DNA of 64,000 nucleotides from Pseudomonadota bacterium (GTDB lineage Bacteria; Pseudomonadota; Gammaproteobacteria; Steroidobacterales; Steroidobacteraceae): positions 1 through 64,000 of the forward strand of contig JADIYJ010000013.1 in assembly GCA_016705325.1 (NCBI GenBank). Reading direction: 5' to 3'. Below the pieces are notes generated by a model. It ran no database searches, had not been told where the DNA came from, and saw nothing but the letters and a program-made list of their open reading frames with translations. The stretch's first letter is position 1. Every line of letters starts with the position of its first letter. Below, one piece after another: positions 26,596 to 35,611 of the stretch. The position numbers and the translations under genes were made by a program.

Positions 26596-26865
26596 CGGCT
26601 TGGTCTCGGCTGGAGTCTCCGTCTTCTCGTCGTCGTCGCCGCGGCCTTCCTGCTTGGTGTCGCGCTTGTCCTGTCGGCACTCGGGACGACTCTTCTCGTC
26701 GCCGGCCTTGCAGGCAGCCTTCTCTTCGCGGCCTTCGTCGCGGTTGTCGCGCCGGTCACCACGTCGCTCCATCCCCTGGGTTTGCGCGTACGCGTTCGTC
26801 GTCATCACCACGCCAGCGGTGGCGAGCAACGCAAGTGCGCTGAAGATCAGTCGTTCCGGTCTCAT
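26584..26865 (-). CDS. Small secreted highly charged protein
   Basis: A 93-aa protein. It has a signal peptide (LIFSALALLATAGVVMTTNA, then YAQ), then a mature part almost entirely of Arg, Asp, Glu, Lys and Gln (ERRGDRRDNRDEGREEK, then CRQDKRDTKQEGRGDDDEK), with two cysteines and a Pro-rich end. It is likely disordered and periplasmic. The family is not recognised. Confidence 0.55.
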   Translation of the reverse strand: MRPERLIFSALALLATAGVVMTTNAYAQTQGMERRGDRRDNRDEGREEKAACKAGDEKSRPECRQDKRDTKQEGRGDDDEKTETPAETKPPGE

Positions 26866-26983
26866 GTTCTATCCCTCACCTTGCTTTGGTCATCGATCGC
26901 GACCCGCATCGCGGGTTGTCCGGCGTCCGGCAGCCGTTGCAGCCGCCGTGCAGTCGAGCTTGATCTTACGCCCGTCTGCGCGT

Positions 26984-27946
26984 CTAGCAATCGATCAGTT
27001 CGGCGAACGTCTTCAAGTCCACGTTGCCGCCGCTGACGACGCAGACGATGGGGCCATTGCCGGCCTTGCCGCTCAGCGCCGCCGCCAACGCCACGGCGCC
27101 TGCTCCCTCCGCGATCACCCGCGCCTTCTCGGCGATCAAGCGCATGGCCTGGCGCGTGTCCTCGAGCGAGACGACGATGTCGCCATCCACGACCGGCTGC
27201 ATGCGTTGCCACATTCGCGGGATGACGCTGCGCCCGCCGGCGCCGTCGACGAACGAGCGTTGCCACCTGGTGAATTCCTGCGCCCGGCCGGCCGCCAGCG
27301 ACAGCGACAACGGCGCCGCGGTCTCGGGCTCCGCGCCCAGCACTTTGACGTGCGGCGCTTTCGCCCTGAGCGCGCTGCCGAGGCCGGTGAGCAAGCCGCC
27401 GCCGCCAATGGCGCAGATCACGCTGCGGACGTCCGGGCAGTCGTCCAGGATCTCCAGCGCCATGCTGCCGTGGCCGGCAATGAAGTCGTGATCGTCGAAG
27501 GGATGCACCAGGGTCCCGTCCATGCCCGGGAAGGCGTGCTCCTCGAGCGCGCGCCAGCACAGGTCGAACGGCGTCAGCAGCAACTCGGCGCCGAGAGCCC
27601 GCATGCGATCAATCTTGGTCTGCGGTGCGGTATCGATCACGACGATCCTGCAGGGCACGCCCGCCGCCCGCGCCGCGTACGCCACGCCCTGGCCGGCATT
27701 GCCCGCGCTGATCGTCCAGACGCCGCGCTTTCTGTCTGCTTCGCTCAGCATCGCCACGGCATTGGCCGCGCCACGGATCTTGTAGGAGTTGGTCGGCTGC
27801 AGGTTTTCGAGCTTGAGGCGGATGTCCGGCCCGCCCGGCCCCAGGTCGAGCTTCACCAGCGGTGTGCGCAGCACCGTGCCGGCGATGCGCGTCTGTGCGG
27901 CTTCGATTTCAGCAAGCGTGATCGGCCGGATGGGTGCAAGCGTCAT
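26984..27946 (-). CDS. Threonine/serine dehydratase-like PLP enzyme
   Basis: A 320-aa fold-type II PLP enzyme. The lysine motif is LQPTNSYKIRGAANAV, the phosphate-binding glycine loop is CAIGGGGLLTGLGSAL, and there is a TISAGNAGQGVAYAAR block with substrate Ser/Asn residues. Related enzymes deaminate threonine or serine or racemise serine; there is no ACT regulatory domain, so it resembles catabolic rather than biosynthetic IlvA. The open frame starts at 27988; ATG 27946 (MTLAPIRPITLAEI) begins the family core. Confidence 0.85.
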   Translation of the reverse strand: MTLAPIRPITLAEIEAAQTRIAGTVLRTPLVKLDLGPGGPDIRLKLENLQPTNSYKIRGAANAVAMLSEADRKRGVWTISAGNAGQGVAYAARAAGVPCRIVVIDTAPQTKIDRMRALGAELLLTPFDLCWRALEEHAFPGMDGTLVHPFDDHDFIAGHGSMALEILDDCPDVRSVICAIGGGGLLTGLGSALRAKAPHVKVLGAEPETAAPLSLSLAAGRAQEFTRWQRSFVDGAGGRSVIPRMWQRMQPVVDGDIVVSLEDTRQAMRLIAEKARVIAEGAGAVALAAALSGKAGNGPIVCVVSGGNVDLKTFAELIDC

Positions 27947-27991
27947 GGGCGGTACTCGCGCTGCTTCAGCACTGTTCGGACTGTTCAAGCA

Positions 27992-28426
27992 CTACTTGAT
28001 GAGGATTACCGAGGCGTCGTGCCGGCGCGCGGCCCGCGCGAAGTCGCGATCGGCTGTGAGCATGGGAATTCCTGCGGACAGAGCGACTGCGAGGTGCAAT
28101 GCGTCCAACGTGCTCAACGCGCTCGCCATTGAGCCGATCAGGTCTCGTGCGCGAAGGAAGTGTTCCGTGCCGAGCGGCAGGCGACGAAAGTAGCCTTCGG
28201 CAACGTGTTGACCGAACAGGCGAAGTACATCGCTTGCTTCGCGTTCGCCCAGGTCCCGCAGGCGTCGCTTACGCGCGACCAGCGAGGCAAACTCGACTTC
28301 CGTCAGTGGACTGATGCAGGGGTCCCTTAGCTTGAGCAAGGCGGACTCGGCCGCGCTGCTGAGCGGTTCGGGGCAGTAGTAGGCACCGAGCACACTGGTG
28401 TCAACGTACGTCGAGTCAGCGGGCAT
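27992..28426 (-). CDS. vapC: VapC-family PIN-domain toxin
   Basis: A 144-aa PIN domain. YVDTSVLGAYYCPEP holds the first Asp, LTEVEFASLVARKRR the Glu, TLDALHLAVALSAG the third acidic residue, and MLTADRDFARAAR the fourth. The start overlaps the end of the Phd-like antitoxin gene by 11 bases, so translation is coupled. It is an intact RNase toxin; its class (antitoxin of Phd type) differs from the vapBC pair at 7.6-8.3 kb. Confidence 0.85.
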   Translation of the reverse strand: MPADSTYVDTSVLGAYYCPEPLSSAAESALLKLRDPCISPLTEVEFASLVARKRRLRDLGEREASDVLRLFGQHVAEGYFRRLPLGTEHFLRARDLIGSMASALSTLDALHLAVALSAGIPMLTADRDFARAARRHDASVILIK

Positions 28427-28646
28427 TGCGCTCTTCACGAACGAGCTGGACGGCCGGTGTGCCGTCGCGGCCGAGCGAGCGACGGAACTCCATGAGCGTC
28501 GGCAGGGCCTTGGGTGCACGGGGTGCGCCGACGAGCCGTGCGACCGCCCTGCCCTGGCGGGTGATGACGATCTCTTCTCCAGCTTCGGCGAGGCGCACCA
28601 GTTCGGGGAGAGCTTCGCGGGCCTGCTTGATGCCGAAATGCTTCAT
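28416..28646 (-). CDS. Phd/YefM-family antitoxin
   Basis: A 76-aa protein from ATG 28646: KHFGIKQAREALPELVRLAE then GEEIVITRQGRAVARLVGAP, the Phd/YefM DNA-binding fold. The C-terminal part (LMEFRRSLGRDGTPAVQLVR) would bind the toxin. GTGTACACC at 28657-28665 lies within a TGGTGTACACCATAAGTGTA region that may be the operator (two GTGTAC-type half sites). Confidence 0.8.
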   Translation of the reverse strand: MKHFGIKQAREALPELVRLAEAGEEIVITRQGRAVARLVGAPRAPKALPTLMEFRRSLGRDGTPAVQLVREERNAR

Positions 28647-28791
28647 GCTGATGTCCGTTGGTGTACACCATAAGTGTACGCTGCTTTGAATCGGGTCAGG
28701 CTGCGGCATGAGTGTGAACAGGCGTCGACGATCGAGCAGTTGCCGGCGTCAAAAGGCAGCCGTTGGAATGGCGCGTAAGTGGCAATCCTGG

Positions 28792-29490
28792 CTATCGTTC
28801 CTGCCGTTCGGATGTGTCGAATCCGCGCAGGCTCGCAAACTCCTCGAGCGCCGCGCGTTCGGTGCGCAGCGTGTTGATCGGGTGCGCGGGATCGGCGTGG
28901 CCGAGCGCCATGCCCGCGAACAGTATCAGGCTGGCCGGCACCTCGAGGAACCTGCCGACGGTGCCCGGCACCAGCGACCAGATTTCCTGTGCGCAGGTGT
29001 GCAGGCCGTGCTCGCGCGCGAGCAGCATCACCGTCTGCATGTACATGCCGACGTCGGACCACTGCGGCGGGCCGAGGCCGCGGTCGAGATAGAAGAACAG
29101 CCCCACGGGCGCGCCGAAGAAATCGTAATTGCGTGCCAGCTGCAGCAGCCGCGCCATCTTGTCCTCGCGCGGAATGCCGAGAGTCGCGTACAGGTCCTCG
29201 CCGGCCTTGAAGCGGCGCGTGCGATAGGGCTCGCCCAGGCCCGGCGGATAGATGTCGTACTCGTGCGTGCCGTCGCCGCGCGGGTTGGTGGTGATCTGCA
29301 CGCGCACCCGTGCCTTCAGCTCGGCGAGCGGCTCACCGGCGAGCGCATACACGCACCACGGTTGCAGGTTGCCGCCGGACGGCGTGTGCCGCGCGGCGTC
29401 GAGGATCTCGCGCACGGTTGCGCCCGGCACCGGCGTTTGCAGGAAGGCACGGCAGCTCCTGCGGCTTGCGACGGCTTCACTTAGGTTCAC
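28792..29490 (-). CDS. Nitroreductase-family FMN oxidoreductase
   Basis: A 232-aa protein. AVASRRSCRAFLQTPVPGA, then AARHTPSGGNLQPWCVYAL are the FMN-binding nitroreductase start. QWSDVGMYMQTVMLLAREHG (dimer helix) and SLILFAGMALGHADPAHPIN (FMN phosphate region) follow. It reduces nitro or quinone compounds with NAD(P)H; the natural substrate is unknown. It is read divergently from apt, with 113 bases between. Confidence 0.85.
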   Translation of the reverse strand: MNLSEAVASRRSCRAFLQTPVPGATVREILDAARHTPSGGNLQPWCVYALAGEPLAELKARVRVQITTNPRGDGTHEYDIYPPGLGEPYRTRRFKAGEDLYATLGIPREDKMARLLQLARNYDFFGAPVGLFFYLDRGLGPPQWSDVGMYMQTVMLLAREHGLHTCAQEIWSLVPGTVGRFLEVPASLILFAGMALGHADPAHPINTLRTERAALEEFASLRGFDTSERQER

Positions 29491-29603
29491 TGGCGTTCCT
29501 CCGGGCGGCAGGCGATTCTGCCAGAAGCCGGTGGTGACGGCTTGACCGTGTCGCGGCGGCGGCTGTTTTTCGCTACGCTGCGCGCGCGTTGACCGAGGTA
29601 CGC

Positions 29604-30110
29604 ATGCAGGACCTGAAGCAGTTCGTTGTCGACATCCCGGACTTCCCGCAGCCGGGCATCCTGTTCCGCGACATCAGCCCGCTGTTGCGCCGGCATTTTG
29701 CGGCCACGATCGCGTCGATCGAGCGCCTGTTCAGCGAGCCGGAGTGGGACGCCGTCGACGCCGTCGCCGGCATCGAGTCGCGCGGGTTCATCCTCGCGTC
29801 GGCCCTGGCCGAGCGCCGGGGCAAGGGTTTCGTGCCCATCCGCAAGAAGGGCAAGCTGCCGCCGCCCGTCGTCGACATCGCCTACGACCTCGAGTACGGC
29901 ACCGGCGTGCTCGAGATGCAGGCCGGGCAGGGCCGCTTGCTGCTGGTGGATGACGTGCTCGCCACGGGCGGCACGCTGGCCGCTTCCATGGTGCTCAGCC
30001 GGCAGGCGGGATACGTCGTGCAGGGCATCGGCGTGCTGATCGACATCGGCATCGCCCCCGGCTTTCGTTGCGAGGACCACGTGCCCCGCATCGTCCTGCA
30101 GTACGGCTGA
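29604..30110 (+). CDS. apt: Adenine phosphoribosyltransferase
   Basis: A 168-aa protein. The PRPP loop is RLLLVDDVLATGGTLAAS (VDDVLATGGT), and the start PDFPQPGILFRDISPLLR and AVAGIESRGFILASALAERR are diagnostic of Apt. It salvages adenine to AMP. ATG 29604 gives the usual start; a TTG at 29589 is an alternative. The next gene starts 10 bases later. Confidence 0.93.
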   Translation: MQDLKQFVVDIPDFPQPGILFRDISPLLRRHFAATIASIERLFSEPEWDAVDAVAGIESRGFILASALAERRGKGFVPIRKKGKLPPPVVDIAYDLEYGTGVLEMQAGQGRLLLVDDVLATGGTLAASMVLSRQAGYVVQGIGVLIDIGIAPGFRCEDHVPRIVLQYG

Positions 30111-30119
30111 GGTCGCCGC

Positions 30120-31355
30120 ATGAGCGAGCCCGGCATGCCGCAGGCTCCCCGTCGCGCTGCGCTCACCTTCATCTTCGTCACCGTCGTGCTCGACATGCTG
30201 GCGCTCGGCATGGTCGTGCCGGTGCTGCCGCACCTGATCGAGGATTTCCTCGGCGGCGACATTCCGCGCGCCGCGCAGCTGGTCGGCTTCTTCAGCACGG
30301 TGTGGGCCGTGATGCAGTTCTTCTCGATGCCGGTGATGGGCGCGCTGTCGGACCGGTTCGGGCGCCGACCGGTGATCCTGCTGTCCAACTTTGGACTGGG
30401 GCTCGACTACGTGCTGATGGCGCTGGCACCGACGCTGTCATGGCTGTTCGTCGGCCGGCTGATCTCCGGCGTGACGGCCGCCAGCGTCAGCACCTCGATG
30501 GCCTACGTGGCCGACGTCACGCCGCCCGAGCGCCGGGCGCAGAGTTTCGGTTTCGTCGGTGTCGCCTTCGGCGTCGGTTTCGTGCTCGGCCCTGCCATCG
30601 GCGGCCTGCTCGGATCGGTCGATCCGCGCCTGCCGTTCTGGGCAGCGGCCTGCGCGAGCCTGCTCAACGCCGCGTACGGATTCTTCATCCTGCCCGAATC
30701 GCTGGCGCCCGATAGACGCCGCGCGTTCGAGTGGCGGCGCGCCAACCCGCTCGGCTCGTTGCGCTTCCTGCGCGCACACCACGAAGTGTTCGCCCTCGCC
30801 GGCGCAGCGTTCCTGAGCAGCCTGACGCACGCAGTGCTGCCGGCCGTCTTCGTCCTCTATGCCGCCTACCGCTACGGCTGGGACGAGAAGGCGGTCGGGC
30901 TGGCGCTGGCGGGGGTCGGGACTGCCTCGGCCTTGGTGCAGGGAGCGCTGGTGGGGCCGCTGGTGCGTCGCTTCGGTGAACGTCGGGTCATGATCGGCGG
31001 CCTGCTCGCCGGCACGGCGGGGTTCATGCTGTACGCTTTCGCTCCCACCGGCCTGTGGTTCGTCGCTGCCATTCCGATCGTCGGGCTGTGGGGTCTCGCG
31101 GGACCGACGTCGCAGGGCATCATGACGCGTGCGGTCGGCGCGTCGGCCCAGGGTGAACTGCAGGGTGCGATGGGAAGCCTCGCTGGCATCGCTACTGTGA
31201 TCGGTCCGACGCTCTTCGCGACCGTCTTCGCCTGGTCCATCCGCCACGGTGCGTCGTGGCATGTGCCGGGTCTGGCCTACGCGCTGGCGGGCCTGCTGCT
31301 CTGTGTCGCCGCGATCATCGCCGCGCGAGCCACGCGTCCGCAGGCCACGCCATGA
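30120..31355 (+). CDS. TetA-like MFS efflux transporter
   Basis: A 411-aa protein with 12 helices. The start MLALGMVVPVLPHLIEDFLG and the loop MGALSDRFGRRPVILLSN (motif A) are those of the TetA/TCR drug-H+ antiporters; VAYVADVTPPERRAQSFGFV matches motif C/D regions. It is closer to chromosomal TetA-like proteins of environmental bacteria than to acquired tet genes, so resistance should not be assumed. Its stop overlaps glnE (ATGA). Confidence 0.88.
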   Translation: MSEPGMPQAPRRAALTFIFVTVVLDMLALGMVVPVLPHLIEDFLGGDIPRAAQLVGFFSTVWAVMQFFSMPVMGALSDRFGRRPVILLSNFGLGLDYVLMALAPTLSWLFVGRLISGVTAASVSTSMAYVADVTPPERRAQSFGFVGVAFGVGFVLGPAIGGLLGSVDPRLPFWAAACASLLNAAYGFFILPESLAPDRRRAFEWRRANPLGSLRFLRAHHEVFALAGAAFLSSLTHAVLPAVFVLYAAYRYGWDEKAVGLALAGVGTASALVQGALVGPLVRRFGERRVMIGGLLAGTAGFMLYAFAPTGLWFVAAIPIVGLWGLAGPTSQGIMTRAVGASAQGELQGAMGSLAGIATVIGPTLFATVFAWSIRHGASWHVPGLAYALAGLLLCVAAIIAARATRPQATP

Positions 31356-34261
31356 GCGCGCAGTTCGTCGTGCCGGAGGCGTTCCGGGCCGGCATCGTCG
31401 ACAAGCTCGAGCGACTCGCAAGCCGTCCGCGCTTGCCGGACACGCCGGCGGCTGCTGCAATCGCGGCGAGCCTCGACTACGTCTGGGCCTGCAGCGCGTT
31501 TGCCGCGGACGCCTGCCTGCGGGATGCCGGGTTGCTCGACTGGCTCGCGACTGAAGGCCGCTTGCTCGAGCCCGTCGACGCCGCGTGGTATGCACAGACG
31601 GCCGACGCGGCCACGCGGCCGGGCGGCAACGACGACGCGACGTTCATGTCGGCGTTGCGCAACTTCCGCCGACGTCAGCTCGTGCGCATCGCGTGGCGCG
31701 ATCTGGCGGGGTACGCAGCGATCGAACAGGTGCTGGCCGAGCTGTCGTGGCTGGCAGATGCCTGCATCGACGTGGCGTGCCGGCAGGCCGCCGCGCTGCT
31801 CGGCGCGCGTCACGGTGTGCCGAAGGACAGCAACGGCGTCGAGTTGCCGCTGCTGGTGCTGGGCATGGGCAAGCTCGGCGGCGGCGAGCTGAACTTCTCG
31901 TCGGACATCGATCTCGTGTTCCTGTACCCGGAACACGGCGAGACGGCGGGTCCGCGGCCGCTGCATCACGAGGAGTATTTCGTGCGCGCGGGCAAGCGCG
32001 TGGCGCAGCTGCTCGGCACGCCCACGGACGCCGGCTTCGTCTATCGCGTCGACCTGCGGCTGCGGCCGTTCGGTGACTCGGGCCCCGTGGCCGTGAGCTT
32101 CGGCGCGATGGAGGAGTACCTGCAGCAGCACGGGCGTGACTGGGAGCGGTACGCCTACGTCAAGGCGCGACCGGTGCACGGCGCCGAGCCGGGCTTCGAT
32201 GGCCTGTATCGCGACGCGCTGCGCCCGTTCGTGTACCGCCGTTACCTCGACTTCGGCGTGTTCGAGTCGCTGCGCGCGATGAAGGAACTGATCGCGCGCG
32301 AGGTCGCGCGCCGCGAGCTGCAGCAGAACGTGAAGCTCGGCCCCGGCGGCATCCGCGAGATCGAGTTCATCGTCCAGGCGTTCCAGTTGCTGCGTGGCGG
32401 CAGCACGCCACGACTGCAGACGCGCAGCCTGCTCGAGGCGCTGCCGCAACTGGCCGGGCAGAAGCTGTTGCCGGCGGAGACCGTGACCGACCTGTTCGCG
32501 GCCTATCGCTTCCTGCGCCGCGTCGAGAACCGCCTGCAGGAATGGAACGACGAGCAGACGCACGAGTTGCCCGTGGACGATCACGCGCGCGCGCGACTCG
32601 CACTCGCGATGGGATTGTCCGGCTGGCCCGAACTCGAACGCGAGCTGGAGCAGCATCGCGGTCGCGTCAGTGCGCATTTCCAGCGCGCCGTGTTTGCGCC
32701 CGGCGCCGCAACCGCCGACGACGAGGCGAGTGCCGGGCTCGAGCACCTGCTCGATCCAGAGCTCGACGACGCGCGCCGGCGCGAGCGGCTGGCCGCGCTG
32801 CAGGCGCCGGCCCTGATCGAGCCGTTCCTGCGGCAGCTCGACCAGCTGCGCGAGGGCGGCTATTACCGGCGTCTCGACGAAACCGGCCGCCGCCGCCTGC
32901 AGGTGCTGCTGCCGCGCCTGCTGCGGGCCGTGGCGCGCGTCCCGAATGCCGAGGCCGCGCTGTCGCGCGTGCTGCACGTGCTCGAGCGCATCGGCGGCCG
33001 CACGGTGTACCTCGCCTTGCTCAACGAGAACGCAGTGGCGCGCGAGCGGTTGTTCGAACTCTGCGCGCATTCACAGTTCCTCTCCGACCAGATCGCAGCG
33101 TTCCCGTTGCTGCTCGACGAGCTGCTCGACGAGCGCCTGTTCGACACCACGCCGACGCGGGCCGAGCTGGCCGTCGAGCTGCGCAACCGCATGGCGAACT
33201 GCGCGGTCGACGACACCGAGGAACAGGTCGAGGCCTTGCGGCAGTTCCAGCGCGCAGCGATGTTCCGCATCGCCGTGCCGGACCTCACCGGCCGGCTGCC
33301 GCTGATGAAGGTCAGTGACCGCCTGACCGACCTGGCCGAACTGCTGGTGCAGGCGACGCTCGACCTTGCCTGGCGGCAGATTGCGGCGCGGCACGGCGTG
33401 CCACTGTGCGGTCCGACGGAGGACGCGCTGCGCCAGGCAGACGTGATCGTCGTCGCCTACGGCAAGTTCGGCGGCATCGAGCTCGGCTACGGCTCCGACC
33501 TCGACCTCGTGTTCCTGCACGATTCGAGCGGCGAAGTGCAGCGCACTGCCGGTCCGCACGTGATCGACAACGGCGTGTTCTTCCTGCGGCTGGTGCAGCG
33601 GCTCGTGCACCTGCTCACGGTGCATTCGGCGGCCGGTCGCCTGTACGAAGTCGACACCCGCCTGCGCCCGAGCGGCAAGGGCGGTCTGCTGGTGCAGAGC
33701 ATCGAAGGCTTCGCCGACTACCAGCGCACGGACGCATGGACCTGGGAGCACCAGGCGCTGCTGCGCTCGCGCGCCGTCGCGGGCGGTGCGAAACTGAGGC
33801 GCCGCTACGAGTCGCTGCGAGTCGAGCTGCTGCGCACGGCGGTGCGGCGTCCGACGCTGCGCGAGGACGTGCGCTCGATGCGGGAAAGGATGCGGTCGGA
33901 GCTGTCGAAATCGAAGGCCGGCGAGTTCGACCTGAAGCAGGACGCGGGCGGCATCACCGACGTCGAGTTCCTGGCCCAGTACTGGGCGCTGCTTTGGTCG
34001 GCCCGGCATGCCGAGCTGGTGACCTACTCCGACAATATCCGGCAGCTGGAGAGCTGTGCCTCCATTGGCCTGGTGCCGCAGGCCACCGTCGACGTGCTGA
34101 CCGCCGCCTACCGGACCTACCGGCAACGGCTGCACCACCTGTCGCTCGAAGGCGGCGACAACAATATCGCACCGGCCGCCGAATTCGAGGCCACGCGGGA
34201 TGCCGTGCGGGCGATCTGGCGGCAAACCATGGAAACGAGCCTACAATCCACTTCCGACTAA
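31352..34261 (+). CDS. glnE: Bifunctional glutamine synthetase adenylyltransferase / deadenylase
   Basis: A 969-aa protein with two nucleotidyltransferase domains. The N-terminal deadenylylase half contains LVLGMGKLGGGELNFSSDID and YRVDLRLRPFGDSGPVAVSF. The C-terminal adenylylase half contains VAYGKFGGIELGYGSDLDLV and YEVDTRLRPSGKGGLLV. GlnE adds or removes AMP on glutamine synthetase under PII control. The ATG at 31352 overlaps the MFS stop. The last codons run into a CCCTAA-type repeat. Confidence 0.95.
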   Translation: MSAQFVVPEAFRAGIVDKLERLASRPRLPDTPAAAAIAASLDYVWACSAFAADACLRDAGLLDWLATEGRLLEPVDAAWYAQTADAATRPGGNDDATFMSALRNFRRRQLVRIAWRDLAGYAAIEQVLAELSWLADACIDVACRQAAALLGARHGVPKDSNGVELPLLVLGMGKLGGGELNFSSDIDLVFLYPEHGETAGPRPLHHEEYFVRAGKRVAQLLGTPTDAGFVYRVDLRLRPFGDSGPVAVSFGAMEEYLQQHGRDWERYAYVKARPVHGAEPGFDGLYRDALRPFVYRRYLDFGVFESLRAMKELIAREVARRELQQNVKLGPGGIREIEFIVQAFQLLRGGSTPRLQTRSLLEALPQLAGQKLLPAETVTDLFAAYRFLRRVENRLQEWNDEQTHELPVDDHARARLALAMGLSGWPELERELEQHRGRVSAHFQRAVFAPGAATADDEASAGLEHLLDPELDDARRRERLAALQAPALIEPFLRQLDQLREGGYYRRLDETGRRRLQVLLPRLLRAVARVPNAEAALSRVLHVLERIGGRTVYLALLNENAVARERLFELCAHSQFLSDQIAAFPLLLDELLDERLFDTTPTRAELAVELRNRMANCAVDDTEEQVEALRQFQRAAMFRIAVPDLTGRLPLMKVSDRLTDLAELLVQATLDLAWRQIAARHGVPLCGPTEDALRQADVIVVAYGKFGGIELGYGSDLDLVFLHDSSGEVQRTAGPHVIDNGVFFLRLVQRLVHLLTVHSAAGRLYEVDTRLRPSGKGGLLVQSIEGFADYQRTDAWTWEHQALLRSRAVAGGAKLRRRYESLRVELLRTAVRRPTLREDVRSMRERMRSELSKSKAGEFDLKQDAGGITDVEFLAQYWALLWSARHAELVTYSDNIRQLESCASIGLVPQATVDVLTAAYRTYRQRLHHLSLEGGDNNIAPAAEFEATRDAVRAIWRQTMETSLQSTSD

Positions 34262-34281
34262 CCCCTAACCCCTAACCCCTT
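34258..34281. repeat. Three-copy TAACCCC repeat at the glnE stop
   Basis: CTAACCCCTAACCCCTAACC followed by CCTT begins in the last codons of glnE; its first TAA is the stop codon. It lies between glnE and the downstream DUF6165 gene. The unit is 7 bases. Confidence 0.85.
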
Positions 34282-34284
34282 CCC

Positions 34285-34680
34285 ATGTCCGAACTCCTCG
34301 TCCCGATCTCGCCCGGCGAACTCATCGACAAGATCACGATCCTCGAGATCAAGTCGGCGCGCATGACCGACGCGGCGAAGCTGCACAACGTGCGCACGGA
34401 ACTGGCGCTGCTCAACGAGACCTGGCGCGCCTCCGCTTTTTCGGCCGTGGACATCACGGCGGAATGGAGCGGGCTGCGCGACGTCAACGGGCAGCTGTGG
34501 GACATCGAGGACCGCATCCGCGACAAGGAGCGGGAGGGCCTGTTCGACGCCGGGTTCATCGAACTCGCGCGCGCGGTGTACGTGACCAACGACGAGCGTG
34601 CGGCGATCAAGCGTCGCATCAACGCGAAGCTGGGGTCGAGCCTGGTGGAAGAGAAGAGCTACAGGGAGTACAGGAAGTAG
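34285..34680 (+). CDS. DUF6165-family protein
   Basis: A 131-aa soluble protein, mostly helical: PISPGELIDKITILEIKSAR, KLHNVRTELALLNETWRAS, QLWDIEDRIRDKEREGLFD and ERAAIKRRINAKLGSSLVEE. It resembles DUF6165, found near LPS or capsule genes and of unknown role. It ends in EYRK; the codons for RK and the stop belong to a GGAAG-type repeat that continues downstream. A start three bases after the repeat gives poor ribosome-site context. Confidence 0.7.
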   Translation: MSELLVPISPGELIDKITILEIKSARMTDAAKLHNVRTELALLNETWRASAFSAVDITAEWSGLRDVNGQLWDIEDRIRDKEREGLFDAGFIELARAVYVTNDERAAIKRRINAKLGSSLVEEKSYREYRK

Positions 34681-34730
34681 GGGAAGGGGAGGAAGGGAGG
34701 AAGGGAGGAAGGGGGGAAGGGAGGAAGGGG
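34673..34730. repeat. GGAAGG purine tandem repeat between convergent genes
   Basis: From the DUF6165 stop the strand reads AGGAAGTAGGGGAAGGGGAG, then repeated AGGAAGGG units up to the stop codon of the CheX-like gene at 34731. The same opening, AGGAAGTAG[C]GGAAGGGG, is found after the zinc-finger gene at 39.8 kb (minus strand). Confidence 0.9.
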
Positions 34731-35180
34731 CTAACGCAGGCACACGACCAGTTTGGCCACGTGGCTGCGCCAGTTGATCGGAATCACGACCGGCCGTTCG
34801 CCAACTGGCAATTCGACGGCGTTGCCTGCGCCGGCCACGACGGTGGGCACCGAGATCGCGAAGTCCTTGCCCAGATCGCGCCGCACCGTGCCGGCGATGG
34901 TGTTGGCGACCTCGCCGACCAGATCACACAGATACTCGTGCGAGACATTGCTCTCGTTCATTTTCATCAGCAGCACGGTCAGCATGCCGCGAGGCGCCGA
35001 AAAGCAGACGGTGCCGTTGCGACGGCCGGACACCGCGATGACGCCGTTGTAGTCGTGGATGTCCGGCGCGCCCTCGGTGACGAGGTACGGCGAGCCGACG
35101 CTGGCCGCCTGCTGCGCAGCGACCTCGAAATAGCGGGTCGTGCCATAGACGAACGCGCGGATGTCCTGTTCCTCGAGCAT
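34731..35180 (-). CDS. CheX-like chemotaxis-type phosphatase domain protein
   Basis: A 149-aa single-domain protein. DIHDYNGVIAVSGRRNGTVC, LLMKMNESNVSHEYLCDLVG and EVANTIAGTVRRDLGKDFAI match the CheX/CheC-type fold; the ExxN pair (E in LVGEVAN and its N) is the phosphatase signature that acts on CheY-P. It follows the response-regulator gene by 7 bases and is the last gene of the four-gene signalling operon. A role in dephosphorylating the neighbouring regulator is inferred. Confidence 0.78.
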   Translation of the reverse strand: MLEEQDIRAFVYGTTRYFEVAAQQAASVGSPYLVTEGAPDIHDYNGVIAVSGRRNGTVCFSAPRGMLTVLLMKMNESNVSHEYLCDLVGEVANTIAGTVRRDLGKDFAISVPTVVAGAGNAVELPVGERPVVIPINWRSHVAKLVVCLR

Positions 35181-35187
35181 GGTCGTG

Positions 35188-35583
35188 TCAGGCGCCGCCG
35201 ATCAGTTCTGCCAGCGCTTCATTGAGCTGGCGGTCCGAGAACGGCTTGTTGAGGAAGCCATTGGCGCCCTTCGCCATGGCCTCGACCGCGGTGGCTTTGT
35301 CGGCCAGCGCCGAGACGATCAGGATCAGGACCTGCGGCTTCATCGCGACCAGCTGCTCGACGCACTCGATGCCGTCCATCTCGGGCATCGTGATGTCCAT
35401 CGTGACGACGTCCGGGTCGGTCTGGCGGAAGACCTCGATGGCCTCGGCGCCGTTCGAGGCGACGCCCACGACCTGCAACTGCTCTATCTGCTGGCTGCGC
35501 TCGATGCGCCGGCGGATGACGTTGGAGTCGTCGACGATCAGCAGCTTGAGCTGCGGGGTCAGGAATGGAGCGTTGCGGGCCAT
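35188..35583 (-). CDS. Single-domain CheY-like response regulator
   Basis: A 131-aa receiver. LLIVDDSNVIRRRIERSQQI holds the acidic pair, VVTMDITMPEMDGIECVEQL the phospho-Asp (TMDITMP), IVSALADKATAVEAMAKGAN the Ser/Ala switch, and FLNKPFSDRQL the Lys. All receiver active-site residues are present. No output domain, so it acts by protein contact, as CheY does. It lies between the HPt kinase and the CheX-like gene. Confidence 0.9.
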   Translation of the reverse strand: MARNAPFLTPQLKLLIVDDSNVIRRRIERSQQIEQLQVVGVASNGAEAIEVFRQTDPDVVTMDITMPEMDGIECVEQLVAMKPQVLILIVSALADKATAVEAMAKGANGFLNKPFSDRQLNEALAELIGGA

Positions 35584-35611
35584 CGCGTATGTCTTCCTGG
35601 GGCGGCGAGCG

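Noticed and set aside
30120..31355. Acquired tetracycline-resistance gene
   Set aside because: The gene is TetA-like, but sits in a conserved apt-glnE setting with host-like composition and no tetR nearby.
31277..33070. Long open frame (597 aa) antisense to glnE
   Set aside because: It is complementary to a clear glnE and has no family motif. High GC keeps antisense frames open.
34258..34281. Telomere-like TAACCCC repeat as a replicon end
   Set aside because: Only three copies, inside an ordinary gene-dense region; no terminal structure.
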